NCBI GenBank assembly: GCA_029721515.1
Contig: CM056565.1
Span: forward strand, 7,504,742 to 7,568,741
Source: Synanceia verrucosa
Lineage: Eukaryota > Chordata > Actinopteri > Perciformes > Synanceiidae
Length of the DNA stretch: 64,000 nt
Direction of reading: 5' to 3'
A model generated the notes under the pieces. That model ran no database searches. It had not been told where the DNA came from and saw only the letters and a list, made by a program, of their open reading frames with translations. Positions 38,374 through 52,609 of this stretch are shown here, piece by piece. Within the stretch, counting starts at the first letter, position 1; every line of letters starts with the position of its first letter. The position numbers and the translations under genes were made by a program.

Positions 38374-41300
38374 AACCACAGATTGGCTCTGCTGCCCCAC
38401 ACCTTAGAAAAAAAGACCAAACTATGAACATTTTTTACACTGAGATTTAAAAGATCAAGACTTGAGTCAATCTTGAGTCATTTAACTGGTAATATATGAA
38501 CGTGCAAAGGACCAAGCGAGGGATCTAAGTGTGAGTGACAATATTTATCTTTTTGAAGTTCTGTTTTATATAAAGATAGTACAGTAATGTGAATAACTAA
38601 ATGATCTGTTAAGTGCTGCGCTTCCAAGGTCAAACTGAAGTGGTTGTTCATTAGATGGCCTCATGTGCAGAAAGTACAGCGTTCGCCTTCACGAGTATGA
38701 GACAAGCCTTAGCAAAATCCTCAGGCTGTGTTTACTGTTATTATTCAAAAATGTTAAACCTCATCAGAGTATAACCACTGCAGTACCTCTTTTTACTCTT
38801 ATTAGGGGGGTTGGACATCAAGACCAATATTTCCCCATTTAACATGAAACATTTTGTAAGTTACCCACAAACTCTTTACAGTCAGCATGACAAACACTTT
38901 GAGGGGATGTTCAGAGGGCGTGTCCCCACTATTCTGCTTTCTCTAACTGGCAGTGCCTTGTTCTCATCAAAGGGTGAAGACACTTTAGAAAAGTGGAAGT
39001 AGAAAGGTCCAGCTGCTGATGGTGTTACTGACCATAAAGAGTCCACATGGGAGCACATTGTCTGTGCTGTGCAAGTTTCTTGTAAGTACATGCTTTTTAA
39101 AGGATAATTAATATTTGCAGCTTGGTTCTCATGAAAAGAAAGAGTATGTGGGCCCTCCCACTATTAACAAAATGATCCTGCAGTTTTTATCTTTAAAAGT
39201 GGATTAGCAGTCTCGAACATGTAAAATTAATATATAAAATAAAGAATCAAATTGGAGGAGTAAAAAAAAAAAAATCCTTAAAAGCCAATCAACCATAAGC
39301 TAGTAGAAAACTAGCAAAAAGAATCAGTCTAACAAAAGCTGTCGTCTAGCAATTAGTGAATTATACCAAGCTCTTATTCCTGTCACTGAGTGGTTAGCAT
39401 GTCATATTCGATGTTTAACTTCTAGTCAGCACCATTAGCACTAATGACATCCCTGCACAGGTCCCGACTTGCTTGGTCAGACCTGTTAAGCTGATGCAAT
39501 GCCGTACTTATGCAATGTCTGACACGAGAGAGGAACTTTACAGAACAAATTCAAAAACAATTCTGTCGATTCAAGGTGCAACCCATATGTCTAGGTTTTT
39601 GATGACCCTTTGATATGATTGTCTTCCTTGCAAATACAATCATTGTTGACATGTTAGGAACACACTGACGCCTGTTTTCAGCTCTGTAATGTGAAAAATC
39701 ACCAAACTCTGAGATCCATTTTCACTGGACAGACTGTGCTATGTGCATAAAATACAAACCATGAGCGTTCGACTATGTGGTTTAAAATCTTAGTCTGTAC
39801 ACCAAAGCAAGCCTATCTTAACACAGTGTGCTACTTTATTTCTCCAGACACAGACTTCAGCTCCACGTGTCTCTCTGAACTTCACCCTGATGCTTATAAC
39901 AATTTGTGTCTCTGCTGTACATTGATAAAACAATCACACCTCACTAGTGGCTATTTATATAATACGGCCTTCCACTTGAACGCATGTCCTGATTTCAGAC
40001 ATGGTGACATCACCTGTTCTTCCTGATTCTCCAGAAGCATGCAAACCGTCGAAATGTTTTTACTTTTCTATGCTTGGACTTGTTATTACATCAGCCACTG
40101 TCTGTAACTGCAGCAGTCCAATATATTGTTGCTAAACACTATGCATGTCCCATGGTAGAATAGGCATTCCACATCATGTGATACTGCACTATTAACACTA
40201 ACACACTGTTTATAAATCAGTTTTGTATCGTTTGTCAGTTTTTATAAGAGAATATTTCATTTTCATGTTCTCAAGGGTGTTCGCACACGAGTGAAATGAA
40301 GAAGTAGGTCATTGAAAGCGATCACTTTGCAGGAGCATCAAGTGCCTTTTTGTTTGTACTGAGTTAGCAACATGAGTGAGTGTTTTGGTGCTTGGAAACC
40401 AAGAATGGACATTTTCTGTTATTGCTATGATTAAGAAAAAGTATTTGTGTTTTGTAATATATTTCCCACATTTTTTCGCTAGACTGTACATTTCATCTTT
40501 CCTAGCTGATGTTGAGTTTATTGGTATACTGGATAACTGGGCTGCTGTTGAACAGTGCATTGTGGTCATTGGAGTGGTCAGTCTGCCTTCATTAAAATAT
40601 GTCTGATATGCTTTTTTGTATTTAATAAACAGATGTAAAGCAGGGCCTTTCTCTCAACATGTGTTTAAAAGTGTGTAGTTCTTCTACTGCCTGAATGTAC
40701 TGAAGCAGTACTTCTTTTCACTGTTACCTCTTACTGATTCTCTATACCTTTTGACCCGTTCTGCTGTAAATGCTGTAAACTGCTGTTGATGTGCATCCAT
40801 TAATGAAAACCTGATGGGGAGGGAAAGTCTTGCTCTCATTATCTTTGAGGCACTGAAGAAACATTGAACTTGTTTTAAACAGATATTGTTTTAAAGTATT
40901 AGGCTATCCGTCGTTAACCATACCTATGTACTGGTTGCCCATAATGTTGTTTATTTAAGCATTTCTAAAATTACTGTCTCTCGATAGGAAAAGGAACAGG
41001 AATATCTCATATCTGATTTTTGAAATATTGATCTGGATTGCTTTGTTCCTTTTTGGATACAGTTTGTGCCAACACCATAATATTGAGCCAGTCAGCGAAT
41101 GGAGACATTTTCTCATCCTCTTTTTCCTGCAACCCTCAGTTTGCTGTGTGTTCTGCTCAGATACTCACAAGATTTATTTTACAATGAAGGCAACAACACA
41201 CCGCTTAGACCTTCAACCGGGTGCATTATATAAGGGTTGGTATTGCATACCACTGCTAGTGCAGTTAGCTATATCAAAATATTTTTATTTCCTATAAATA

Positions 41301-41900
41301 ATTACCAATAATTTGAAAAATATCTGACATGAATTTCAGGGTATTATTCCACTGGTGCCATATATGGACTTTTGTCATATTTTGCATCTTTGACCAATAA
41401 AATAAAAATTGTTTTGTCCTGAGATGAAGCCTGCTGCTCTTCATCTGTGTTTTTTCTGGCTTCAAATCTCTCTCCTTCTCCCCTGTTCTTGATTCTTCTT
41501 TAGCATACCGCTTCTGTTTCCCAGTTTGTTTGTTTTCTTTTCCTCAAGAAATATACTGTTGTGGCAGCATTGACCTTGCTGCTTTTTCCCCCACATTCAG
41601 TAAGGACGAGCATTAAGGTGGCAGGATCTTACTCCATCGTTAACTTTTTTTTTTAATTTTCATGCAAATTAAATGAAGACTTAATGTGTTTAAAGATGTT
41701 TGATTTCTGTGGCACATATGTAGATACTTAAACCTGAGGGAAATTCAAGAATGCACACAAGAACTTCAGTTTCTTCATTGTACTGGCTCAGTATCAGTTC
41801 CTTAAAAACCACAACAATCTTCTATAACCGTGTTTATTTAAGAAATGCATTATATTTATTCTCTTGGTTCAGTTGGCAGCTGCATACAGGTATGTCATGC
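38374..41900. other. frmd8: frmd8 3' untranslated region and flank
   Basis: No further gene is recognised. AATAAA hexamers at 40624-40629 and near 41395 are candidate ends for a long frmd8 transcript. Open frames here are short and featureless. Confidence 0.4.
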
Positions 41901-42237
41901 GCAGTAGAGCACTTCCGCACTGTCAGACCAGTCTCGTGTTCCTGAATTCTCTTGACCGTATTTACTCTTTGACGACGTAACACCCAATAGGCTACAAACC
42001 CGGAAGCAGTGACGTTCTCAAGCTAGCTTGTATATCAGGAAAACTGTCATTTTCGACTTAATTATTTTGGAAAATCCATCTAATTAAGAGCAAACAGCTA
42101 AGCTACACGAATATTGGTCACTGTGGAGCAAGGCGTTAACGCTTTCAGTCAGCGGTTGTCAGTTTTATTCTGTCAATTGGACGCCAGTTGTTTATCGTCG
42201 TTTTATTTGTGCATTTGTCAGCTGGCCGGCGGACAGT
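41901..42237 (+). promoter_or_regulatory. vps51: Probable vps51 promoter and 5' untranslated region
   Basis: Relatively CpG-containing sequence directly before the vps51 ATG. A CCAAT box occurs at about 41983 (CACCCAATAGG). The 5' untranslated region appears unspliced, since no acceptor lies just before the start codon. No TATA box is evident. Confidence 0.4.
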
Positions 42238-45200
42238 ATGGACGGTGAGGCGGACGGCTTGGTGGCGGTGTCAGACCCCAGTAGGAAGCGCAGGGTGCAC
42301 GGCATGCTGAAGCTCTACTACGGCCTCAACGAGGAAGGAAAGGCCGCGGAGCAGGCGGAGTCCCTGGATCCCTGCGACATCAACGGGCCCCATTTCGACC
42401 CTGAGGTTTACCTCAACAAGGTGATATGACCACTGTTGTCACGGGAACCGTTCCCAATGTGAACTCACATAATAAGCACACAATAAGCTATTAACGCTGT
42501 GTCAGTATCAGTGGAGCTGCTTATGGGCTGCTGTTTAATAATCTAAAGTAGAACATCAATGAAACCCCTTTTTTTCGAGAAGAGTCCCTATTGACTTTCA
42601 TTGTTGCTGAGCTTGTCCATAAACACCAGTATCCAGTGTGCCAGTTCCTGTAATGTGGTTGGGAAATGTTTGAGGAAATACGAGTATCAGGAATGCATGT
42701 GACCATCACCATTAGTCTATTTACTGTGGTGACACACTAGAAAGGCTCCCTGTGATGATAAATGCGACAAAACCACACATCTAAGTGGGAATATAATCCA
42801 GTTTCCATTACCAAACCATGCATAAATTACCCAGTTAACTGACATTACATCTGGTGGAAATGGCTCAACCACACAGTACACCACAGCACCTGTAAACATG
42901 CAGAGTAATTTAGATTCTATACTATACATGTCATTGCTGTCATTTTTTGTGGTGGAATGGCAGTGAAGTATAACTGTGACCATTGTGTGTTTTGTGTCTG
43001 AACGCAGCTCAGAAGGGAGTGCTCTCTAGCGGAGCTGATGGACCAGGAGACCTGCATGGTCAAGCAGATCCGCTCTTTAGACAGTGACATGCAGACACTA
43101 GTGTATGAAAACTACAACAAGTTCATATCTGCTACAGGTGAGGGGAACGTATTCATTCACTATCTAGTTACTGTTGAATTGATGTCCAATTTTTGCATTG
43201 AACCAATGCACTATGTTTTTTTGTTTTTTTTTCAGACACCATAAGAAAGATGAAGAACGATTTCAAAAAGATGGAGGATGAAATGGACTGTCTGTCTGCC
43301 AACATGGCGGCGATCACAGAGTTCAGCGCTAGCATCAGTGGCACTCTTCAAGACCAGCACACACAGATTACAAAACTTTCAGGTGAGTCCGAAAAACTGT
43401 CAGTTTGTTTTTCTTGAGTCAGTTATGGGGAACTTCATTATTTTCTTTTTTATTTGTTCCACCTCAGGGGTTCACACTCTGCTGAGGAAGCTGCAGTTTC
43501 TGTTCGAGCTTCCTGCCAGGTTGAACAAGTGTCTGGAGCTGCAGGCCTATGCTCAGGCTGTGAGATCCCACCGCCGTGCCCGCTGTGTGCTGCAGCAGTA
43601 CAGCCACCTGCCCTCCTTCAAAGGAATCCAGGACGATTGTCACGCCATCATGGACAAGTTGGCAGGGGAGCTTCGTCAGAAGTTCAGGTGGGAATCCCTC
43701 GACCTATTTCAGATTAGAGGCACCACTGTGAGGGAAGACAACATTTTAGAGTCACAAGTTTACTGCTAACAAGAAATGTGTGATGAGGGCACCCAGCTTT
43801 TATAAACCATAAAAATATTTTGAATTAAATATATTGTTCTTTTAAAATGTTGCCATTATTTGCCCTAATTTAAAGGTGCTATTGATAACATTCAGCCACT
43901 AGATGTCACATTCTCCCTCTCCCACTCCATTTCATTTACTACTTAGTTGTTGCCAGGCACTTTACTTCAGTCCAGCCATTTATCTGTTTTTCCACACTAA
44001 TTGGACGTAGTTCTACGATTAGCTCACGGCTTTGTTAAAGTGGGAACTAAACAGTGGATCTCCTCCAGAGAGAAACAAAACAATAACTTTAAATGAGCAA
44101 TTCACAATCCTAATGCTTGTCAACAAAGGCCATACTTTCTAAAAGCTCTGTGGATGTATTATTTAATAAAAAATATTCACCTAAATGACAATGTGTTCAA
44201 AAAGACCTTTAACTCGATTGCAAAGTTGCTTTGTGTATTGCGGATATTAATTTGCAGAAATACAGCTGGTTTGTCATTGTTGAATGTTGTGCTTATCTGG
44301 ACAAAATCCTTTTTGCAGCTTGAATTTGAAAATGTTTAAAGATGGAGTCCTGTGTTTTGTTGTTGCCTCAAAGGGATGGCGGGTCGAGTGCTAAAGATCT
44401 ATCAGAGTGCGTGGAGCTGCTGCTACAGCTGGATGAGCCAGCAGAGGAGCTCTGTGATAAATTCCTTACCCATGCACGCTCTCGACTCGAGTTGGACCTC
44501 CAGGGTCTGGAAGCAGAGATAAGGCCACTACCGCCTGCCTCAGCTGTGAAAGATGATCCTGCACTCAGGTTGTCATCTGCTGTAGCCGCTGGATCTCCAA
44601 CTGAATCCCCCCCTAAAACGAGCGCTCTCCCTTCTCCCACCTCAAACACAGATATCCTGGAATTCATCGACAGGGGCTGCAATGAATTTGTCAGCAGCTT
44701 ATGTTTGGTAATAACGTCCTATCAAGAACTGTTTATCAACCACGCTCAGTCAGGGGAGCTCGCATCTAAAAATATTCCTCAGATGGCAAATGGGAAGCTG
44801 CACGCCTTTGTGGATGATCTGGCCACTCGGTATTTCTCGCTAGTGGAGCGAAGGATACAGGAGGAGAGAGGGGTTGGAGATAACTCCCTCCTGGTCCGTG
44901 CACTCGACCGCTTCCACCGCAGGCTTCAGGCCGTGGCCAAACTACTGCCGGGCTCTGCCGTGCCCAACCAGGGGACTGCCATTGTGATCCGGGCGGCAAC
45001 AGAGCGAGTCAAGCAGTACCTCTCTGCCCTGCAGAGCTTCTACATGGACAGCCTAACAGACGTGAGGCAAGCCCTGGCAACGCCTCGGCTCTCTGTGGCC
45101 GGAGCTTCAGTGGCCGGAGGTGGAGGACTTCTAGGGGGTTCGTCCTCCGGCAGAGATGCTCCAACCAGCCTGCCAGAGCTGCTCTCCTCCCTGTCGGCCT

Positions 45201-47102
45201 CCATTCTCAATCAGATCAAGTCAGTGTTGGCATCAGTACATCTCTTCACAGCGAAGGACATTACTTTCTCCAACAAGCCATACTTCAAGGTGAATAGTTT
45301 ATTTGCCAATAAACATTTCGCCCCAGAAAATGACTTTCTGCTCTATTTCACAGTGAGGGCTGACAGCTGTTTCTGTCTTGTCTCCTCCTCGCAGGGTGAA
45401 TTCTGCAGCCAGGGTGTACGAGAGAGCCTGGTGGTGAGCTTCATAAAGTTTGTGTGTCAGTCTTCACGACAGTTTTGTGAGAGTGCGGGCGACAAGGGTG
45501 GCTCGACTCCTCCGGCACTCCTACTGCTGCTTTCCCGCCTCTGCTTGGACTATGAGACCTCGACCATCTCATACATCCTCACTCTCACAGATGAGCAGTT
45601 CCTTGTGCAGGTAAAATGGCTTGTATTACACTGTAAAAATAACTGTTTTCACATCCTGAAAGTAACCTGCTTAACTGTCTAAACACAAATCAATTTGTTT
45701 TTTCTTTTCTCAGCACCACAGTCCTGTAACACCTGTCACAACTTTATGTACAGAAGCCAGGGAGGCAGCGCAGAAACTGCTGAACCATTATGTAAAGGTA
45801 GGTTTTCACCTTGTTTCACTGAGGAAAAAGATAGACCTCTATGCAGGAAACAACCTTCTTCACACACATATGTATATTTTGCCTTTCTGCAGGTTCAGGG
45901 CCTGATTATATCCCAGATGTTGAGGAAGAGTGTTGAAACACGGGACTGGGTCAACACTATCGAGCCTCGAAACGTCCGTGCAGTAATGAAGAGAGTAGTA
46001 GAGGATACCACCTCAATCGACGTGCAGGTAAACTGCAAATTTTTGCTGTTGATTACTCTGTAGAGTATTTTCTTGATTAATCGACTAGTTGATCGGTCTG
46101 TAAAACGTCAGAAAATGATGAAAAATGTGGATCAGTGTTTTCCAAAGCCTAAGGAGATGTCTTGTTTTGTCCACAACCCAGACTTAAGATATTTAGTTTA
46201 CTGTGATAGAGGAGTAAAGAAACCAGAAAGTATTCACATTTAAGAAGCTGGAATCACAGATTTATTTATTCATTTATTTATTTAGTTTACATTTTTTCTC
46301 AACACCATTACTCAAACCAATAAATGGATTATTAAAATCGTTGCCTGCTCCTGGTAGTATACTCCTCAGGCTTCATCATCACTATTTGTGCGCAGTTTGT
46401 CTTGTGAACAACCTCTGCTCCACCACAGGTTGGTCTTTTGTATGAAGAAGGTGTGAGGAAAGCACACAGCAGTGACTCCAGCAAAAGGACTTTTTCCGTC
46501 TACAGCAGCTCGAGGCAGCAGGCGCGCTACGCTGCCAGCTACACTCCGAGGTAAACCAGCTGTAAATAGACCGCTGACTGGTTTTGTTTGGTGTAGTATC
46601 ATCATTCTAATCATCATTTCTTTGATATGTGAGATTATGTTGTCTGTTGTCTGCCTGCAGTGCTCCCATGGATACCAATCTCCTGAGCAACATACACAAA
46701 CTGTTCTCTGAGCGGATCGACATCTTCAGCTCAGTGGAGTTCAACAAGGTGAGCGCAGGTCTTTGTTAAGCTGTGGCATTGTCTTCAATATTCAAAACAT
46801 CTCACACACAAACCCCCCACACATCCCCTCCGCTGTCCCAGGTCTCTGTGATGACCGGCATCATCAAAATAAGTTTGAAGACGTTTCTGGAGTGCGTCCG
46901 TCTGCGCACCTTTGGCCGCTACGGGTTGCAGCAGATCCAGGTCGACTGCCACTACCTGCAGATGTACCTGTGGCGGTTCGTCTCTGACGAGAACCTTGTG
47001 CACTTCCTGCTGGATGAGATAGTGGGTAGCTCTGCCCACCGCTGCCTGGATCCTGCCCCGATGGAGCAGAGCGTTATTGAAGTCATTTGTGAACGGGGTT
47101 AA
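42238..47102 (+). CDS. vps51: VPS51 subunit of the GARP/EARP tethering complexes
   Basis: Eleven coding exons assemble in frame: 42238-42420, 43008-43137, 43236-43382, 43468-43687, 44374-45289, 45395-45610, 45714-45797, 45893-46027, 46429-46550, 46661-46748 and 46842-47102. They give 833 aa (human 782). The N-terminus has RVHGMLKLYYGLNEEGK and a long alpha-helical region typical of the Vps51/Exo84/COG1 rod family. A Pro/Ser-rich insert (SPTESPPKTSALPSPTSNTD) and a Gly-rich loop (GGGGLLGGSSSG) sit in the large fifth exon and may explain the extra length. VPS51 links VPS52/53 with VPS54 (GARP, endosome-to-TGN) or VPS50 (EARP, recycling). The zebrafish orthologue is the fat-free gene, needed for lipid absorption and Golgi structure. 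Adjacency to tm7sf2 matches human 11q13.1. Confidence 0.96.
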
Positions 47103-48299
47103 AGCTCAAAGTGCAAAGTCTTTTCTAAACCCCAGACCACAAATACAGACAGAATTATAACACACACTGGACACATGACAGCAAATTTCAAACACTAATA
47201 ATTATTTGTTACATAATTGATGTTTAATGTCAAATTCAGTAATCCCAATTTGAATTATTCTGTTAAATGCCATAGAAACCGTTGACTGTAAAAATATCAA
47301 CCACACTAATCAAACATGTTTGAAGGCAGAGAATAGTCTCTATTTGCAAAGATGAAAAGGAATTAATCACAATAACTTTTTATAAATCATTCCCCTTGAA
47401 GGAAATGTGTTTAATGTGAATACGGAATATGATCAACTGTAGAGAAAAGTTGTGTAATCCCATGGAAATCTCCTGCATTAATACATTCTTGTAGAAGTTA
47501 TTTTGTTGAATAATTTGCAGTCTGAATGTCATCTGATTATGTAATCCATGTCTTGACACTAAAGTTACTACAGCAGATTTACTGTAACTCTTGCCTTCAG
47601 GTTAGTTGACTCTGTTTCTCTGTGCATGTCTTCCACAGATAAAATAGGAATGGTTAAAATGTTCATGTGTACAATTAAAAAAAAGGTATGAATATGAGAT
47701 TCAAAATGTGTGTTGTTGCTTTACAAAACCCATCTCCTGTTCAAACGGGGCAATTCAAAAAACAGTAATTCTGTTTTAATTGCACGAATATTTGCACGTG
47801 CAGCGTCGCTGGTAACATACAGGTGCGTACAAGACTTAACCCAATAATACTACGGCATTTCAATGTAGTTAAAGTGTATTTCACAACTATGGCAGGTGGA
47901 TAGTGCCATTGTAAACCTACCGCAGGAGACTGGAAAATATTGAACTTGTTGATTGGACAGTTGGAGCCTCTCTTCCAGTCTTTGTTTAAAAAAAAAAAAT
48001 AGAAATAAAACACCTCTCATGTTTACACACAAGCGACAACGTACTTTGTTGACGACGTGTCTTTCAGATGTAAATTTTGTTTGTAATTCTAACATTCCGT
48101 CATCACGTCGATACACGTCCTTTCAATGCACTCGCCGTGAAGTCGCCGCTGTCTCTCATCTGCTGTCCCATTCACTCCCCATTCAAAAATCCACACAATC
48201 AGGAGGCGACGTAGGGGAGGCTGCTCCTTCTCTTTTTCTATGGCGGGTGGATAGTGCCAATTTAAAGATGAGATAGGATGGGTGGGAAAGGGTACAAAC
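47103..48299. repeat. vps51 3' flank grading into an older repeat
   Basis: CTATGGCAGGTGGATAGTGC at about 47887 and CTATGGCGGGTGGATAGTGC at about 48238 are near-identical, and the core TATGGCGGGTGGATAG recurs in inverse orientation near 53497-53512. These look like parts of one repeat family broken up by later insertions. No gene is recognised. Confidence 0.45.
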
Positions 48300-51200
48300 A
48301 TGCAGTGTCATTAGAAATCAAGAATGTGAGATGCATTATTCCTGGCAACCAATAGCCCCGAAATAAGAAGACAGAAAAGATAATAACAATAATTATGACA
48401 ATAATAAGTAAAGAAATAAAGTTGGGCACCGATGGGCGAAGGTGAAATGTAGAAATGCATAGAGAGCATGAATTTGGTGTGAAACCCAAAGACTGATTTC
48501 ACCCATTCTGGTGGGTCCTATCAGTACTCAACAATGAGACACGACAGGCATTCGTACACCCTGATCCAATATGCATGAGTGAGGTTATGTATTTTAATTG
48601 ATGGTATTGTAGGATCTGATCTCTCCCAACCCCTGTATTCCTGGGTTTAAGTATCAAATGAAATGAATTGATTGTTGGGAAAGAGGTGGTGGAGATGGAT
48701 GATTTCATTTTGGTGCCATGTTTGAAAATGGATAGGGATGCTGCCTAGCTTGAAATCAGGGTTGTGCCAGATTGGGGTGTATTTACATGGGGCAAGCGAT
48801 GATTTAGTGATTTTGTTGGTTTTCCACCAGGCTGTCAGAGTTGTGTGGATTGTAGAGTATTTACAATAGCTTAGTTTTTGGACTGATTGTGGTAGGAAGG
48901 GAAGGTCTGTGACTGAGGTTGTTTTACACATACTTTGTTCTAGGACTAACCAGGGGATATTGTGACTTTGCTTTTGTGTCCACTTGAATAAATATTGCAG
49001 TTGATTTGAGAGGAAGTAATATAGAAAATTTGGTGCTTCTAGTCCACCTTGTGATTTTTTTATTTTGCAGTGTTGAAAGTGAGATCCTTGGCTTTTTGTT
49101 GTTCCAACAGAATTGAGTAGTCAGTGAATCAAGTGTTTTAAACCATTTGTCGGTAGGGGAGGTGGGAATCATTGAAAACAGGTAAGTGATCCGGGACAGA
49201 ATTTCCATTTTTATTGAGGCTATTCTTCCAATTAGGGTGAGAGGTAATTTAGTCCAGCGTTTGAGGTCCTCTTCTATCTGTTTGATTAAAGGGGTGTAAT
49301 TGAGATTGAATAGCTCTGACAGCCTGGGAGAGATGTTGATTCCCAAGTATTTTATATTGCCAGTGTGAAGTGGAAGGGAATGATTTCGGGCTGCAGAATC
49401 CCAGGTGTCTTCTGATAATGGTAAAACAGTTGATTTATTCCAGTTTATTGAGTAGTGAGACATGGTGGAAAAGTTATTAATGATATTGAAAGTTTCCTGT
49501 AGTGATACTGAGGGGTTCTGTAGGTATAAGAGGAGATCATCTGCATATAAACTAAGCTTGTGTTGGATATTGGCTTCCTCAATTCCTTTGCTTTTTCTAT
49601 TTTGTCATACAGCTGCAGCAAGTGCTTCAATGAAAATGGCAAATAGAGATGGTGAGAGTGGGCATCCTTGCCTGGTTCCCTGGTGAAGTAATCGCATTTG
49701 TGATTATTGTGGCCTTCGGTGTAGTGTAGAGAATCTTCATCCAGTGGATGAACGACTCTCCAAAGCCAAATTTGTGCAGTGTGCTAACTAGGAAGGACCA
49801 ATTAGTTTTGGCATTTGTCAAATGCTTTTTCGGCATCTAATGATACAATTATTGTTTGATTCGGCTGATAAATTGATTAGGCTGATAAATTGAACAGTCT
49901 ACGGGTGTTGAATCATTTTTGGTCAGGGTGGATTAACATGGGGGTGACTTTTTCTATTCTGGATGCTAGTGTTTTGGTAATCATTTTTAGATCAGAATTA
50001 ATTGGTGAGATTGGACGGTAGCTGGAGGGGTGTGTTGGATCTTTATTTGGTTTTAATACAAGTGTTATGACTGCTGTATTCATATGAGTTGGTATGGTGG
50101 AGGTCGTTTTGATTTCTGTTGTGACTTTGAAAAATAGTGGTGACAAAATATCCCAAAAATGTTTGTAAAATTCAGCTGGACCTGGTGATTTATTGTTTGG
50201 CATCTTATTAAGAGCTTGATTGAGTTCTTGAATAGTGATAGGTGAGTCCAAATTATTTACTTGTTCTTGGGTAGTGAAGGTAGTTTCAAATTATTAAAAA
50301 AATTGTCTATTTCTGATTGGTGAGGTTCGTGGTCTGAAGAGTAGAGATTGCTATAAAAATTCTACAATACATTATTTATTTCCTGTGGGTTTTGTGTGAT
50401 GTTGACTGTAGGATCTAGTATTAATGGTATAAGTGCTTTTTCTTTCTTATGTTGTAAAAAGTTTGCTAGGAATTTACTTGATTTATTACTATATTGAAAT
50501 TTTTCATATTTTAGCTGCTGTATAAGAAATTCTGTTTTCTTGTGTATGATAAGTTCCATTTTGAGCAGTCTCAATTCATTTTGTATTTGTTCACTGGAGT
50601 TATTGGCGTACTGATTAGTTAGGTGTTTAATTCGTTGTTCCAGATTATTTTCTGATTTCCGTTGCTGCTTTTTCTTATGTGATGAGTATGATATAATTTT
50701 ACCTCTGATTACTGCTTTGCCAGTTTCCCATAACAATGCTGGTGTGATTTCTGGAGAGTTGTTTATCTCCAGGAAGGATGCCCACTCTTTTTGGACCATG
50801 GAGGTAAAATCAGGATCATCTAAGAGAGAAGTATTGAAACGCCATCTTGTTGGAGGTTTGATCAGTGATTGAGTATTTATTGATAGTGAAATTGGAGCGT
50901 GGTCACTAATTATGATTGAATGGATTTTGTTTTCTTGGATATGTTGAATGAGTGAGTTACTTACAAAGAAAAAATCAATCCTGGAGTATGATTGATGCAC
51001 AGGGGAGAAATATGAGTATTCTTTCAATGATGGGTTTCTTCTTCTCCAACTATCGCAAAGTCCATATTCCTCCATATATTGTTTTATTATATCTGTGGAG
51101 TTCCAGTTTCTTAGGTTGCTTGATGTATTAGAACGATCGATTGAGGGATTAATGACAGTGTTAAAGTCTCCAGCCAATATAACATTTGTGCAATCACACA

Positions 51201-52605
51201 ATAAAGCAAAGAAACTGTGAAATAAGGTTGAATTGTCCTTGTTGGGGCCATAACTGTTAGCTAGGGTGAAGGTAATGTGGTTGATAGATACATTAATGAT
51301 GATAAATCTTCCTTCTGGATCAATAATAGATGAGTTGTGGATAATTGGAATATTTTTACTTACTAGGATTGAAACACCTCTTTGCTTACTGTTATAAGTT
51401 GATAAAAATATTTGATCATATTGTTTATTCTTTAGGTATTGTTGTTCTGAATTTGTTAAATGAATTTCTTGTAGGAAACATGTCTACCTTCAATTTGATA
51501 AGATGATTAAAGATTTTGTTTTTTTCTGTTTGATTACGAATACCACGTATGCTCTGTGTTATTAAGTTCAGAGTTTGCATGGTGAAAGAAGTCTCATTTT
51601 AAATAGAGGATGAAAGCCAAAGGGCCATGGGATGGGGGGAAGATCGAAGGAACCCAGGAGAAGTGGAATAGGGGAGGAGAAACAGAGATGTCACTTTACA
51701 TTGAAAATAGAGGTGTGAACGTAGAACAAAAAAAAAACCAATACAGACAATAAAAACATAAACAAGAAGATTAACAAGTTTGGAAAGGTCGGTCATTACA
51801 CAATGCGTTTTGGAGTAGAGCGTGAGTAATCAATATTTCGGTCAATGTTAATTTTACATATATTACGGTCGATATAGTCTATTAATTGTTAATACTACAG
51901 TTTATTGTGAATTCTTTTTTATTTTCAAACATGATTTGATTCGTTTTTGTTCATTTAGAAAAGCCATGGTGTAATTTTTATGCTTTTGAACAGCTGTCCA
52001 TCAATGTATAGTCTGTCACATAGCAGTGAAGCATGCTCGTTGTTTTTCCAGTTTTCCTTTAGTAATGGGTACAGTACTTTATGTCGTTCGTTGATTTCAC
52101 GGGGGTATTGATCGTTTAGTCCGAATCTTGTGCGAATCTTTGAGTTCCTTTCCTTGGCTTTTAACCAGCTCCTTCTGTTTGAAGTGTTCGAATTTTGATG
52201 GGCCTGGGTCCGTTATCTGATCGTTTGCCGAGGCGATGAACTCGGTGAAATGTTATGTTTTGGACCGTGTCAAGTGGGAGTTTGAGCTGAGTAATCATGA
52301 AGTCTTTAACCGGATTTTGGATTCTGGGTTGTCTGGAGTTTTTTCGGAGATGCCAGAGAAGATGAGGTTGTCTCTCATGGACCGAGTTTGTGTGTCCAGA
52401 AGGTTTTCTTTCAACAGTTTGTTTTCCCTCGTGACGGTGTTCTTCTGTTCGGTGAGTGTCTTGACGGAGGTCTGTAGTTCGTGGTTTGTTTGTTGCAGGA
52501 AAGTGATGTTATTATGCGCGATTTCCAAGCTGTCACGTAAGTTGGCAACTTCTTTGTGTAGTGACATTAATTTGTCCAGTTTTTGGTTAATGGTGGTTCT
52601 GTAAA
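48300..52605 (-). mobile_element. Broken L1-like non-LTR retrotransposon
   Basis: On the - strand, a coiled-coil ORF1 remnant (LDKLMSLHKEVANLRDSLE, then LLKENLLDTQTRSMRDNLIF) lies at about 52600-52300. ORF2 begins near 51580 with MQTLNLITQSIRGIRNQ. The endonuclease shows FLQEIHLT (after a frameshift), LAGDFNTVI, YSRIDFFF and IISDHAPI. The reverse transcriptase shows NNKSPGPAEFYKHFWDILSP, PTHPSSYRPISPINSD, a frameshifted YADD-equivalent region, and IKYLGINISPRL with LTLIGRIASIKMEILSRI. Several frameshifts and stops make it non-functional. The domain set is that of the L1 clade (Swimmer/Tx1-like in fish). The 3' end is only approximate. Confidence 0.88.
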
Positions 52606-52609
52606 ATGA

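Noticed and set aside
48924..51201. Several 100-280 codon - strand open frames as host genes
   Set aside because: They carry LINE endonuclease and reverse-transcriptase motifs broken by frameshifts, so they are transposon debris.
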